Shown here in pieces: positions 1 to 8,614 of a DNA stretch of 13,218 bases. Source of the stretch: Caulobacteraceae bacterium. GTDB lineage: Bacteria; Pseudomonadota; Alphaproteobacteria; Caulobacterales; Caulobacteraceae. Within the stretch, counting starts at the first letter, position 1; every line of letters begins with the position of its first letter. The position numbers and the translations under genes are program-made. The stretch lies in NCBI GenBank assembly GCA_947484535.1, contig CANKPO010000013.1, positions 1 to 13,218 on the forward strand, given 5' to 3'. The notes below the pieces were generated by a model. It was not told the DNA's origin and did not search any database. It worked only from the letters and a program-made list of their open reading frames with translations.

Positions 1-182
1 GAAATGAGGTCGCGAAGGCCGAGTTTTTTCCGTTTTAGCCGGGTAATCAGCAGAAGATCGGGCTGGGGCATGGTTTCAAGCGCGACAATCGAAGCGTCGA
101 GATCGTGATGTTCCTGTCGAAACACATTGATCTGGGCCTTGATGGCGCTGTCCGAATCCGTGGTCGGTTCGTCATCATTCAT
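1..182 (-). CDS. DUF465 (YdcH family) small protein, partial at window edge
   Basis: The frame opens with ATG at 182 and reads MNDDEPTTDSDSAIKAQI onward for 60 codons before running off the left edge, so the C-terminus is missing. The body has the DUF465 pattern: an RQEHHDLDASI segment, then PDLL, then a basic LKRKKLGLRDLI helix, which together form a short helical hairpin. The function of the family is unknown; members are small, charged, probably coiled-coil proteins. An AGGGG-like ribosome site lies about 10 bases before the ATG. It is the third gene of a probable ubiX operon, 62 bases after the TIGR02444 gene. The acidic N-terminal extension (DDEPTTDSDS) is absent from the second DUF465 protein at 1445-1612. 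Confidence 0.82.
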   Translation of the reverse strand, partial: MNDDEPTTDSDSAIKAQINVFRQEHHDLDASIVALETMPQPDLLLITRLKRKKLGLRDLI

Positions 183-244
183 GCTGACATACCCCTGACG
201 ACCAGCTTGGTCGGTAGCCCACCATAGCAAACCCAACCCATGGT

Positions 245-706
245 TCAAAGGTGCTGTGATAGCCCCATGAGGCTGTTTTTGGGTGCCGATGGGGTCCAAA
301 GGGCTGTGGCCTGTTCCAAAGCCTGCTGGACCGAGACGGAGCCGGAAGGGGCAACCAAGGCAAGGGCCTCTAGGGACAGCATCAGGGTCTTTTCGGCGGC
401 CAACTCAACCGCCTTGACCTGCTCGCGAAGGGCCTCGCGCAGATCATCGGAGACCCCATCAAAGGCAGGTTTTAGGGCGCGCCTGACCGCCCTTACTGGC
501 GTGATAAGGGCAGGCTCCCAGCGCCTCGCCAGATCCGCGCCCTTGACCAGCGTGGCCTCATCAAGACCGCGTCCGCTTTGGGCTGCCCAAGCGGCCCAGA
601 GCAGATAGGGCGTGCATTGGCCGTGATCATCTTGCAGATCCAGACAGGCCTGAGCCACGCCGGGCCGGGCATAGGCGCTCAAGGCCCAGTCCCAAAACTG
701 GCTCAC
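245..706 (-). CDS. TIGR02444 / DUF2390 family protein
   Basis: A 153-residue protein of unknown function. Its N-terminus, VSQFWDWALSAYARPGVAQ, followed by CLDLQDDHGQCTPYLLWAAW, is the signature of the TIGR02444 (DUF2390) family: FW-x-(W/F)-A-x-x-x-YARPGV, then the LQD-x-HG motif. The rest is alpha-helical and Ala-rich. The GTG at 706 is chosen as start because it overlaps the ubiX stop in a GTGA arrangement, which implies translational coupling. The frame stays open upstream to an ATG at 775, but those residues would lie inside ubiX and precede the conserved family start. The coupling suggests co-expression with UbiX; no shared biochemical role is established. Confidence 0.85.
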   Translation of the reverse strand: MSQFWDWALSAYARPGVAQACLDLQDDHGQCTPYLLWAAWAAQSGRGLDEATLVKGADLARRWEPALITPVRAVRRALKPAFDGVSDDLREALREQVKAVELAAEKTLMLSLEALALVAPSGSVSVQQALEQATALWTPSAPKNSLMGLSQHL

Positions 707-1332
707 AGGGGCGCCGTGAGCTCGGAATTTTCGATTGGGCCAATATCCTCGCCCCAACGCTTCACGCCGCCCCAAGATAGGCCAAACAGGTCTAGGCAGC
801 GACCGACCGATTGATCGATCAGGTCCTCGAGCGTCTTGGGCCTTGTATAGAAGGCCGGTAGGGGCGGGGCGATGATTGCGCCCATCTCGGTCAATGAGAC
901 CATGGTGCGCAGGTGCCCCAGATGGAACGGCGTCTCGCGCACCATCAAGACCAGACGACGGCGCTCCTTGAGCACCACATCAGCCGCGCGGGTCAAGAGG
1001 GTTGAAGTCACGCCCGCACCAATCTCGGACATGGTGCGCACCGAACAGGGCGCGACGATCATGCCAAGGGTCTGGAAGGATCCCGAAGCGATGGAAGCCC
1101 CGACATCGCCGATCTTATGGACCTTAGACGCCTTGGCGCAGACATCCGCGACGGTGAGGCCGGTCTCTGCGGTCAGGGTCAAGACCGATGAGCGCGACAT
1201 GACCAGATGGCTCTCAATGCCCAGATCTTGGCAGGCTTCGAGCATACGCACGCCATAGGCCGCGCCTGACGCACCGGTAATGGCCACCACCAGTCGCTGC
1301 GGGGCGGAGTGTGGGTCTAAGGGACGGGCCAT
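703..1332 (-). CDS. ubiX: UbiX-type flavin prenyltransferase
   Basis: A 209-residue cytosolic enzyme that joins dimethylallyl phosphate to reduced FMN, making the prenylated FMN cofactor used by UbiD decarboxylases in ubiquinone synthesis. The Rossmann-like start has ITGASGAAYG (GASG at residues 20-23), then APCSVRTM (about 94-101), RETPFHLGHL and PPLPAFYTRP, all UbiX family hallmarks in the usual order. Length is typical (about 190-210 residues). ATG at 1332 is preceded by a strong CAGGAGG ribosome site five bases upstream. It heads a minus-strand operon with the TIGR02444 gene (4-base overlap) and a DUF465 gene. No ubiD gene is in the window, so the partner must lie elsewhere. Confidence 0.95.
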   Translation of the reverse strand: MARPLDPHSAPQRLVVAITGASGAAYGVRMLEACQDLGIESHLVMSRSSVLTLTAETGLTVADVCAKASKVHKIGDVGASIASGSFQTLGMIVAPCSVRTMSEIGAGVTSTLLTRAADVVLKERRRLVLMVRETPFHLGHLRTMVSLTEMGAIIAPPLPAFYTRPKTLEDLIDQSVGRCLDLFGLSWGGVKRWGEDIGPIENSELTAPL

Positions 1333-1391
1333 CTAGCCTCCTGAGGCGGTCGCGATGTTTGATCGTCAAAGCAACCGATTGTGATCTGACG

Positions 1392-1405
1392 CCGACCAAG
1401 GTCGG
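1392..1405. repeat. 14-bp inverted repeat between divergent ubiX and DUF465 genes
   Basis: The sequence CCGACCAAGGTCGG has perfect 6-base arms around an AA centre. It lies in the 112-base region between the start of ubiX (minus) and the start of the DUF465 gene (plus). No T-tract follows on either strand, so it does not look like a terminator. A protein-binding operator is possible; no regulator is identified. Confidence 0.35.
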
Positions 1406-1444
1406 TGATTTACTTCAAGCGCCAATCGCAAGGAGTCGCAACCC

Positions 1445-1612
1445 ATGGCCATTGAAGCGCATATTCGTGAACTCGGTTTCCGGCACGAAAATCTTGATCG
1501 CGCAATCCGGGACGAACTGCAACGACCGGCTGCTGATCAGTTGCGACTTAGACAGCTGAAGCGGCAAAAACTCAAACTGAAAGAACAGATCGAAAGCCTG
1601 CGCCCGTCCTAA
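1445..1612 (+). CDS. DUF465 (YdcH family) small protein
   Basis: A complete 55-residue protein beginning MAIEAHIRELGFRHENLD and ending in the basic helix LKRQKLKLKEQIESLRPS. The pattern R-H-E-N-L-D-x-x-I, then P-A-A-D-Q-L-R-L-x-x-L-K-R-x-K-L-x-L-K-E-x-I, is the DUF465 helical hairpin. The function is unknown. ATG at 1445 follows an AAGGAG ribosome site (1430-1435) with nine bases of spacing, so the start is well supported. The gene diverges from ubiX and converges with pseC, whose stop lies 19 bases away. It is a paralogue of the DUF465 gene at 1-182, so the two copies flank the ubiX pair. Confidence 0.9.
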   Translation: MAIEAHIRELGFRHENLDRAIRDELQRPAADQLRLRQLKRQKLKLKEQIESLRPS

Positions 1613-1631
1613 GGGCGGCAGGCTCCGCGCC

Positions 1632-3978
<2,347 letters not shown>

Positions 3979-4605
3979 TCAGGCGCCGAGGGCGTAGACA
4001 CCGCCGCGCTCGAGGCCGCGCTTGTAGGCGTCGCGTCCCTGCATCCGTGCCAGATAGGCCGTCAGGGTCGGATAGTCTGCCAATCGTCCGCCGGACGCTG
4101 CCGCCTCAAGCACGAAGACATTGTTGATATCCGCGCCGGTCAGGTCGCTGCCGATGATGAAATCGCGGCCCTCTAGGTGGCCTTCCATGAAGCTGAGATG
4201 GTCGGCAATCTGGCTTCCGATGCGCGGATGGAGCGGCGCGCCGGCTGCGCCAAGGCGCGACACATACATGGCCATCAGCAAGGGCAGCATGGCCGAGCCT
4301 TCGGCAAAGTGTAGCCACTGCTGATAGTCGATATGGTCCGACGTGCCCGCCGCGGGACGCAAACGCCCCGCCCCATATTGGTCGATCACATAGTCGATAA
4401 TGGCACCCGATTCGAAGATGGTGCGGCCCTGATCGACAATGACCGGCGACTTGCCCAAGGGATGGATGGCCTTGAGGGCGTCAGGGGCAAGCCGTGTGAC
4501 CGAATCGCGCTGATGTTTGACAATCTCGTAGTCCAGGCCGAGCTCTTCAAACAGCCAGAGGATCCGCTGTGACCGGCTATTGTTCAGGTGATGAAGCGTA
4601 ATCAT
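3979..4605 (-). CDS. Glutathione S-transferase family protein
   Basis: A 208-residue cytosolic GST. The N-terminal thioredoxin-like domain (about 1-80) begins MITLHHLNNSRSQRILWLFEE; the NSRS stretch (Ser10/Arg11) sits where the catalytic Ser and its neighbour lie in such GSTs. HPLGKSPVI carries the cis-Pro (Pro54), and FESGAI (Glu65, Ser66) is the site binding the glutathione gamma-glutamyl group. The C-terminal all-helical domain contains SDLTGADINN, the N-capping-box region. Length is normal. ATG at 4605 follows TTTAGGACG with about 11 bases of spacing. The gene precedes pseB on the same strand with a 63-base gap, so read-through is possible, but a role in sugar synthesis is not implied. 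Substrate unknown. Confidence 0.9.
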   Translation of the reverse strand: MITLHHLNNSRSQRILWLFEELGLDYEIVKHQRDSVTRLAPDALKAIHPLGKSPVIVDQGRTIFESGAIIDYVIDQYGAGRLRPAAGTSDHIDYQQWLHFAEGSAMLPLLMAMYVSRLGAAGAPLHPRIGSQIADHLSFMEGHLEGRDFIIGSDLTGADINNVFVLEAAASGGRLADYPTLTAYLARMQGRDAYKRGLERGGVYALGA

Positions 4606-4707
4606 GGTCTGATCGTCCTAAAAATTGCGCCTGCCCATAGGCTAAGACTAGACCTGATCAGTAGGTCCCACGCCCCTTGGGTTCAAGGAAAACTATCGCA
4701 GGCGCTG

Positions 4708-4719
4708 AATTGCGCAATT
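4708..4719. repeat. 12-bp perfect palindrome between GST and DUF6491 genes
   Basis: AATTGCGCAATT reads identically on both strands. It lies 27 bases past the DUF6491 stop and about 103-114 bases upstream of the GST start. It has no loop and no T-tract, so it is not a terminator. The location fits an operator for the GST promoter, but no convincing promoter boxes accompany it. Confidence 0.3.
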
Positions 4720-4745
4720 TCTAATCGATTTGTGCGGTTCAGGCC

Positions 4746-5168
4746 CTAGGGACGGTCTTTGCGAGGCAAGGCCTCAATCTCCGCAGAGGTCAATTTGGTG
4801 ACGCCGGTGACCGGGCAGCGCTCAGGCCCCAAGGTGCTGGGGACAATCAAAACCGCATCGGTTATGCCCGAACAGATCCAAGAACTGCCGCGCGACTCAA
4901 CCCCAATGGCCTGGGCCCAGCGCAGGTCATGGCACGTGCCGAACAGGTCGAGGCGATAGAGGTCCTTCACGCCGACCCGAACATAGACCGCCCTATCGCC
5001 CGCCTCTTTGAAGCTGCTCATATTGCTTGAATAGAAACATTGCCGAGGCGTTGCAGCCTTTGGCGCGGCCTTGGCCGGTTCATCGGCCCAAGCCGCCTGT
5101 GTGAACGCCATGGCCGAGAGCAGGCCGCCTAAAGCCAAAACCTTAAGGGTCAAGAATTGCGCAGACAT
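4746..5168 (-). CDS. DUF6491 family secreted protein
   Basis: A 140-residue exported protein of unknown function. Residues 1-28 form a Sec signal peptide (LTLKVLALGGLLSAMAF core) with a likely cut after AWA, before DEPAK. The mature part starts with a short Ala/Lys/Pro linker, then RQCFYSSNMSSFKEAG, VRVGVKDLYRLDLFGTC, WAQAIGVESRGSSWICSG and PERCPVTGV, matching my recollection of the DUF6491 pattern. Four mature-region cysteines (in QCFY, FGTC, WICSG and ERCPV) could form two disulfides in the periplasm. ATG at 5168 follows AAGGA. The gene is 70 bases after mnmC on the same strand and may also have its own promoter at 5208-5235. Confidence 0.78.
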   Translation of the reverse strand: MSAQFLTLKVLALGGLLSAMAFTQAAWADEPAKAAPKAATPRQCFYSSNMSSFKEAGDRAVYVRVGVKDLYRLDLFGTCHDLRWAQAIGVESRGSSWICSGITDAVLIVPSTLGPERCPVTGVTKLTSAEIEALPRKDRP

Positions 5169-5194
5169 ATGAGATGGTCCTTCCTCTAAGCCCC

Positions 5195-5217
5195 CGCCTA
5201 TGGACCAAAGATAGGCG
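5195..5217 (-). repeat. Inverted repeat (hairpin) between mnmC and DUF6491 genes
   Basis: Arms CGCCTAT (5195-5201) and ATAGGCG (5211-5217) enclose a 9-base loop. A second, mutually exclusive hairpin uses GGCG (5214-5217) with CGCC (5224-5227). No T-tract follows on the minus strand, so a normal intrinsic terminator is unlikely. It could be a processing, stability or anti-termination element in the 70-base leader. Confidence 0.35.
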
Positions 5218-5235
5218 CTTTAACGCCCATGTAAA
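5208..5235 (-). promoter_or_regulatory. Possible sigma70-type promoter for the DUF6491 gene
   Basis: On the minus strand, TTTACA (5235-5230; 5 of 6 to consensus) is followed after 16 bases by TATCTT (5213-5208; 4 of 6). It lies just past the mnmC stop and about 40 bases before the ATG at 5168. It overlaps the inverted repeat at 5195-5217. Assignment is by eye only. Confidence 0.33.
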
Positions 5236-5238
5236 TGG

Positions 5239-7065
5239 TTAGGACCGGCGTCGCTGACGCTCTGCAAACCGTCCAGGTTCTAGCGCCTTAATCACGGCGC
5301 GGGGCAGGGGCGAGGGACGGCCTAAGGCGATGGCGACCAGATGCTCGGCGAGCAGGGGAGCAAGGGTAAAGCCCCGCGAGCCCAGTGCACCCAGAACCAT
5401 CAGGCCCGGCTGATCAGGTATCTGACCCACGACCGGCAACTGGTCTGGCACGGTCGCCCGAAGGCTCGCCCGAGCTTGGACAATATGCCCCTCTAACTGG
5501 CCCGCTAGGATCGGCAAGCCTGTCTCTAGAACGGCGCGGTTGCGGTCATTATCGCCCGCGCGGATATCGGTTTGGGTCTCGCCGCGATCGTGGGTGGCTC
5601 CATAGAGAACGCCAGATCGTGTGGGTACCGCATAGCCGCCCCAAGCCGCGCCTGAAGGAAGGGTGCCGCCTTCGGTCCAACTGGCTTGGCCCCTCACAGG
5701 AACGAAGGGTAGGTCGCTCAGCAAGGCGCTCGCCCCGGCCCCTGCGGCGACAAAGACCTGATCGACCTTGGCGAGCACGGCGCCCTGCCCATCGCGCAAG
5801 GTCCATTGGCCCTCTGGCTCCCGCTGCAGGCTTGCTACAGCGCCTTGGGTTACAGGGCTAAGCCACGCTTGGAGAATGGACGAAGGCTCGATGCTCAAGG
5901 CCCGCGCCATCCATAGACCGCCAACCAAGGCGGTTTCCCCTAGCCGCTCGCCAGACTGAGCCGCGTTCAGTCGCTCAAAATCCTTCGGCTCGAACAGGTC
6001 CTGCTCGGCGATAATGTCAAACCGCCGCGAATCAGCGGGTGCCGTCTCCAACTGCAACACGCCTTCGGCCAAGATCGCTTGGGGGGTCTCGCGATGATAG
6101 ACGCGAAGGGCATGGCGATAGGCTTGAGCGTGGAGCAGGCCCGCCACCCCGCCGCCCGCATCAAGGCGAGGGGTCATGAGGGCCGCTGGATTGCCAGAGG
6201 CCCCAGCACCTGCCTGCTCGGCCTCGAACAGGTGAACCGCTAGACCGGCGCGGCTAAAGGCCCGCACCAGCGCCGCTCCGGCAATACCGGCGCCGATCAC
6301 CGCCACGGTGGGCGCGACCTTTCGGGATCCGATTTGCCTTAGACCCGGCCAAACCGCTTCTAGCCGTTCACGTTTGCGGCCAAAGCCGGGCCGTTTGTCG
6401 ACGCTGAAACCTTGGGCGGCCAGTCCGCGCCGCACAGCTCCGGCGACGGTAAAGGTGGCCACGCGCGCACCGGGCGCTGAGCGGGCTGCGACCAGAGCCA
6501 GGACCTCTTCGCGCCACATCTGCGGATTTACCGCCGGAGAAAAGCCATCGAGGAACCAGGCATCCGCCATGCCGGTCCATGAGGTGAGCGCCTCTTGAGC
6601 CTCCATCACCGCCACATCGATCACCACGCGGAGATCCGGCAGGTCGATCCTGTGGAAGCCGCGCGCTTGACCCGGCCATTGGGCGATCAACTGCGCCGAA
6701 AGGTCCGCCAGTTCTGGCCATGTGTTCAGGGCCCGTGAGACCTCATCGGCGGTAAGGGGGTGGGCTTCGATGGAAAAGATATGCAGGTGCCCGTTCTTTG
6801 GGCCTTCAGCTTGCCAGAGCTGCAGGAGGGCGAGAATGTTTAATCCGGTGCCAAAGCCCAACTCGGCGACCACAAAATTCGGTCGGTCATTCCACGCCTG
6901 GGGCAGGCCGCAGCCTTCGAGAAAGACGGCACGCGATTCGGCCAGACCATCGGCGACCGAGAAATAGACATCGCTATAGGTCTCGGAACGGGGAACGCCG
7001 TCCTCATCCCATGCCAGTAGGGCGGGCGATACCAGAGTGCGGTCAGGATCGGGGGGCAAGGCCAT
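5239..7065 (-). CDS. mnmC: MnmC bifunctional tRNA wobble-uridine modification enzyme
   Basis: A 608-residue two-domain enzyme for the last steps of 5-methylaminomethyl-2-thiouridine formation at position 34 of certain tRNAs. The N-terminal MnmD methyltransferase (about 1-245) has the SAM-binding motif ELGFGTGLN (68-76) and DAWFLDGFSPAVNPQMW (168-184), whose Asp173 matches the MnmC catalytic region. The C-terminal FAD-dependent oxidoreductase starts at VAVIGAGIAGAALVRAF (GxGxxG at 258-263) and ends with GQIPDQPGLMVLGALGSRGFTLAP; it removes the carboxymethyl group. The protein is somewhat shorter than the E. coli enzyme (668). ATG at 7065 begins MALPPDPDRTLVSPALLAWD, a usual MnmD start. It precedes the DUF6491 gene on the same strand. 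Confidence 0.95.
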   Translation of the reverse strand: MALPPDPDRTLVSPALLAWDEDGVPRSETYSDVYFSVADGLAESRAVFLEGCGLPQAWNDRPNFVVAELGFGTGLNILALLQLWQAEGPKNGHLHIFSIEAHPLTADEVSRALNTWPELADLSAQLIAQWPGQARGFHRIDLPDLRVVIDVAVMEAQEALTSWTGMADAWFLDGFSPAVNPQMWREEVLALVAARSAPGARVATFTVAGAVRRGLAAQGFSVDKRPGFGRKRERLEAVWPGLRQIGSRKVAPTVAVIGAGIAGAALVRAFSRAGLAVHLFEAEQAGAGASGNPAALMTPRLDAGGGVAGLLHAQAYRHALRVYHRETPQAILAEGVLQLETAPADSRRFDIIAEQDLFEPKDFERLNAAQSGERLGETALVGGLWMARALSIEPSSILQAWLSPVTQGAVASLQREPEGQWTLRDGQGAVLAKVDQVFVAAGAGASALLSDLPFVPVRGQASWTEGGTLPSGAAWGGYAVPTRSGVLYGATHDRGETQTDIRAGDNDRNRAVLETGLPILAGQLEGHIVQARASLRATVPDQLPVVGQIPDQPGLMVLGALGSRGFTLAPLLAEHLVAIALGRPSPLPRAVIKALEPGRFAERQRRRS

Positions 7066-7118
7066 GGCCTTGATCTACCCCAAGCGGCGCGGGCTGAGAA
7101 TAGGCCGGCCCGCAGAAC

Positions 7119-7148
7119 AAAAAAAGGCCGCCCCGAAGGACGGCCTTT
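7119..7148 (-). terminator. Intrinsic terminator with UUCG loop after the Ala-rich lipoprotein gene
   Basis: Read on the minus strand, an 11-base-pair stem (arms 7148-7138 and 7133-7123, one G-U pair) closes a TTCG tetraloop (7137-7134) and runs into seven Ts (7125-7119). It starts 27 bases past the stop of the gene at 7176-7385. The complement lacks a T-tract on the plus strand, so it acts in one direction only. Confidence 0.9.
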
Positions 7149-7175
7149 CTCTTAAAGTTCGCGGTTAGGCGAAGC

Positions 7176-7385
7176 TTAGTGCGCGGCAGCAGCGTCAGCT
7201 GGAGCAGCGGCTGCGTCGGTAGCGGCAGCAGCGGCAGCAGCGTCAGAAGCAGGAGCAGCCGATTCGGCCACAGCTTCGGTAGCAGCTTCAGCTGGCTTTT
7301 CAGCAGGCTTGCCGCATGCGGCGACGGTGAGAGCAGCGACGGCAGCGCCGGCGACGAGCAGTTTGCGAAGAACTTCGGAGGTCAT
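7176..7385 (-). CDS. Small Ala-rich lipoprotein, hypothetical
   Basis: A 69-residue predicted lipoprotein. Residues 1-23 are a signal peptide (basic VLRKLL, then a hydrophobic AGAAVAALTV core) and the lipobox VAAC places the lipidated Cys at 24. The mature 46 residues are low-complexity: 25 are Ala, with scattered Glu, Asp, Pro, Thr and Ser, including a run of seven Ala, and no fold is recognisable. The Ala codons are mostly GCT/GCC/GCA, so the DNA shows a GCN trinucleotide pattern. ATG at 7385 follows AAGGGG with about 10 bases of spacing. It is a single-gene unit ended by the terminator at 7119-7148. The 195 bases upstream should hold its promoter, but I see no clear boxes. Function unknown; a short surface or periplasmic spacer peptide is a guess. 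Confidence 0.78.
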   Translation of the reverse strand: MTSEVLRKLLVAGAAVAALTVAACGKPAEKPAEAATEAVAESAAPASDAAAAAAATDAAAAPADAAAAH

Positions 7386-7512
7386 ATGCCTGGTCCCCTT
7401 AGGAGGTTGTAGCGCGACAGTTGCAATCGCGCCTTAGGCCCCAATAACCCGAGATTGGATCATTAGGCAAGGATTCGATTGGTCCGCCCCCATGAATATG
7501 CCGTCATATGCA

Positions 7513-7528
7513 AAACACGCAAGCGTGA
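7513..7528 (-). terminator. Possible weak terminator downstream of motA
   Basis: On the minus strand CACG-CTTG-CGTG forms a 4-base stem with a 4-base loop, followed by TTTT (7516-7513), about 53 bases past the motA stop. The stem is short, so this is only a candidate. Confidence 0.25.
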
Positions 7529-7580
7529 TCTGCTCCAAAAACCAACTTACGATGCTAAAAAGCCACCATATCCCGAAAAA

Positions 7581-8447
7581 TCACACATTTGGAATGGCGC
7601 CGAGGGCCTCTTCCATCTCCAAGAAGCTCGGCTGATAATCGCTTGGAATGTTTCCTCGCCCAATTTCGACCGAGATTTGAGCCGCATTGCCGTGCAGATG
7701 GGCGACGAGGACGGCTTGGATGATCTTGTAAAAGGCACCCTCCTCGTCGACCACCGACTTCAATCGGGTGGCGAAGGGGCCGACCAAGCCATAGGCAAGG
7801 AACACGCCGAGGAAGGTGCCGACCAGCGCACTGCCGATCATGGCGCCAAGTACCGCAGGCGGCTCGGTGATCGAGCCCATGGTCTTGATAACGCCGAGCA
7901 CCGCGGCCACGATCCCGAGTGCAGGGAGGCCATCGGCCAGATTTTGCAGGGCGTGAGATGGCTCGAGCGCCTCGTGATGGTGCTTTTCGAGCTGTTTCTC
8001 CATCGCATCTTCGACCTGGTGCGGGTCTTCAAGATTCATGGTCATCATACGCAGCGTGTCGCAGATGAAATCCACGGCGAAATGATCTTTGACGATCTTT
8101 GGAAACCGGGAAAAGATGGTGCTGTCTTCGGGCTTTTCGATATGGCTTTCCAAAGCGATCACGCCTTTGGACTTCATGGTTTTGGTCAGCAGAAACAACA
8201 GGGACAATAGATCCGTATAGTCGCTGGCCTTCCATTTTGGGCCTGCAAAGACCTTTACGAATCCGCCGCCGGTTGCCTTAAGGGTGGACATGCTACTGCC
8301 GATGAGCATGGCGGCAACGCCCGAACCGCCAATGGTCGCCATCTCGAAGGGCAAGGCTGTCATCACCACCGCCATGTTGCCACCATGGAATATGTACACG
8401 CCGAATACTGCGACAAACAGCACGACAATACCGATGATTTGAAGCAT
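7581..8447 (-). CDS. motA: Flagellar motor stator protein MotA
   Basis: A 288-residue inner-membrane protein that, with MotB, forms the proton-driven stator of the flagellar motor. Transmembrane segments: about 1-20 (MLQIIGIVVLFVAVFGVYIF), about 33-51, about 172-193 and about 202-224. The conserved prolines lie in ADGLPALGIVAAVLG (Pro175) and YGLVGPFATR (Pro223), as in the MotA family. The large cytoplasmic loop (about 55-170) has KGVIALESHIE (Glu100), the region that contacts FliG. ATG at 8447 is chosen because it starts the first membrane segment directly and follows an AAGG ribosome site; a longer frame to 8513 adds a charged N-terminus not seen in MotA. No motB is next to it, as in Caulobacter, where the two genes are separate. 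Confidence 0.95.
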   Translation of the reverse strand: MLQIIGIVVLFVAVFGVYIFHGGNMAVVMTALPFEMATIGGSGVAAMLIGSSMSTLKATGGGFVKVFAGPKWKASDYTDLLSLLFLLTKTMKSKGVIALESHIEKPEDSTIFSRFPKIVKDHFAVDFICDTLRMMTMNLEDPHQVEDAMEKQLEKHHHEALEPSHALQNLADGLPALGIVAAVLGVIKTMGSITEPPAVLGAMIGSALVGTFLGVFLAYGLVGPFATRLKSVVDEEGAFYKIIQAVLVAHLHGNAAQISVEIGRGNIPSDYQPSFLEMEEALGAIPNV

Positions 8448-8614
8448 GGCCTTATCTTCCCAACGTTGATCAGGCCTTATGGGGTCAAAATGCTTAATTT
8501 GGCGTTTGCGCAAATCTTGGAATGCTCAACCGAGTTGGCGTTGCGGTGCGAGATGCAAGTTTAATTGATCCAAGACCGTTTGCGGGTGGCGATCCGCCGT
8601 CTATGGTGCCGGAC

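Noticed and set aside
1601..1617. CGCCC/GGGCG hairpin over the DUF465 stop, considered as a terminator
   Set aside because: The stem is only five bases with no following T-tract, and most of it is coding.
7186..7300. Dense GCA/GCT trinucleotide repetition, considered as a repeat array or CRISPR
   Set aside because: It is irregular, has no repeat-spacer structure and is explained by Ala codons in the lipoprotein gene.
7479..8210. A 243-codon open frame on the plus strand opposite motA
   Set aside because: It mirrors motA codons, starts in noncoding sequence and shows no family pattern.
8448..8614. Divergent motA/MFS region searched for promoters
   Set aside because: TTGGCG and TTTAAT lie 19 bases apart on the plus strand and TTGACC occurs on the minus strand, but neither has a convincing partner box.
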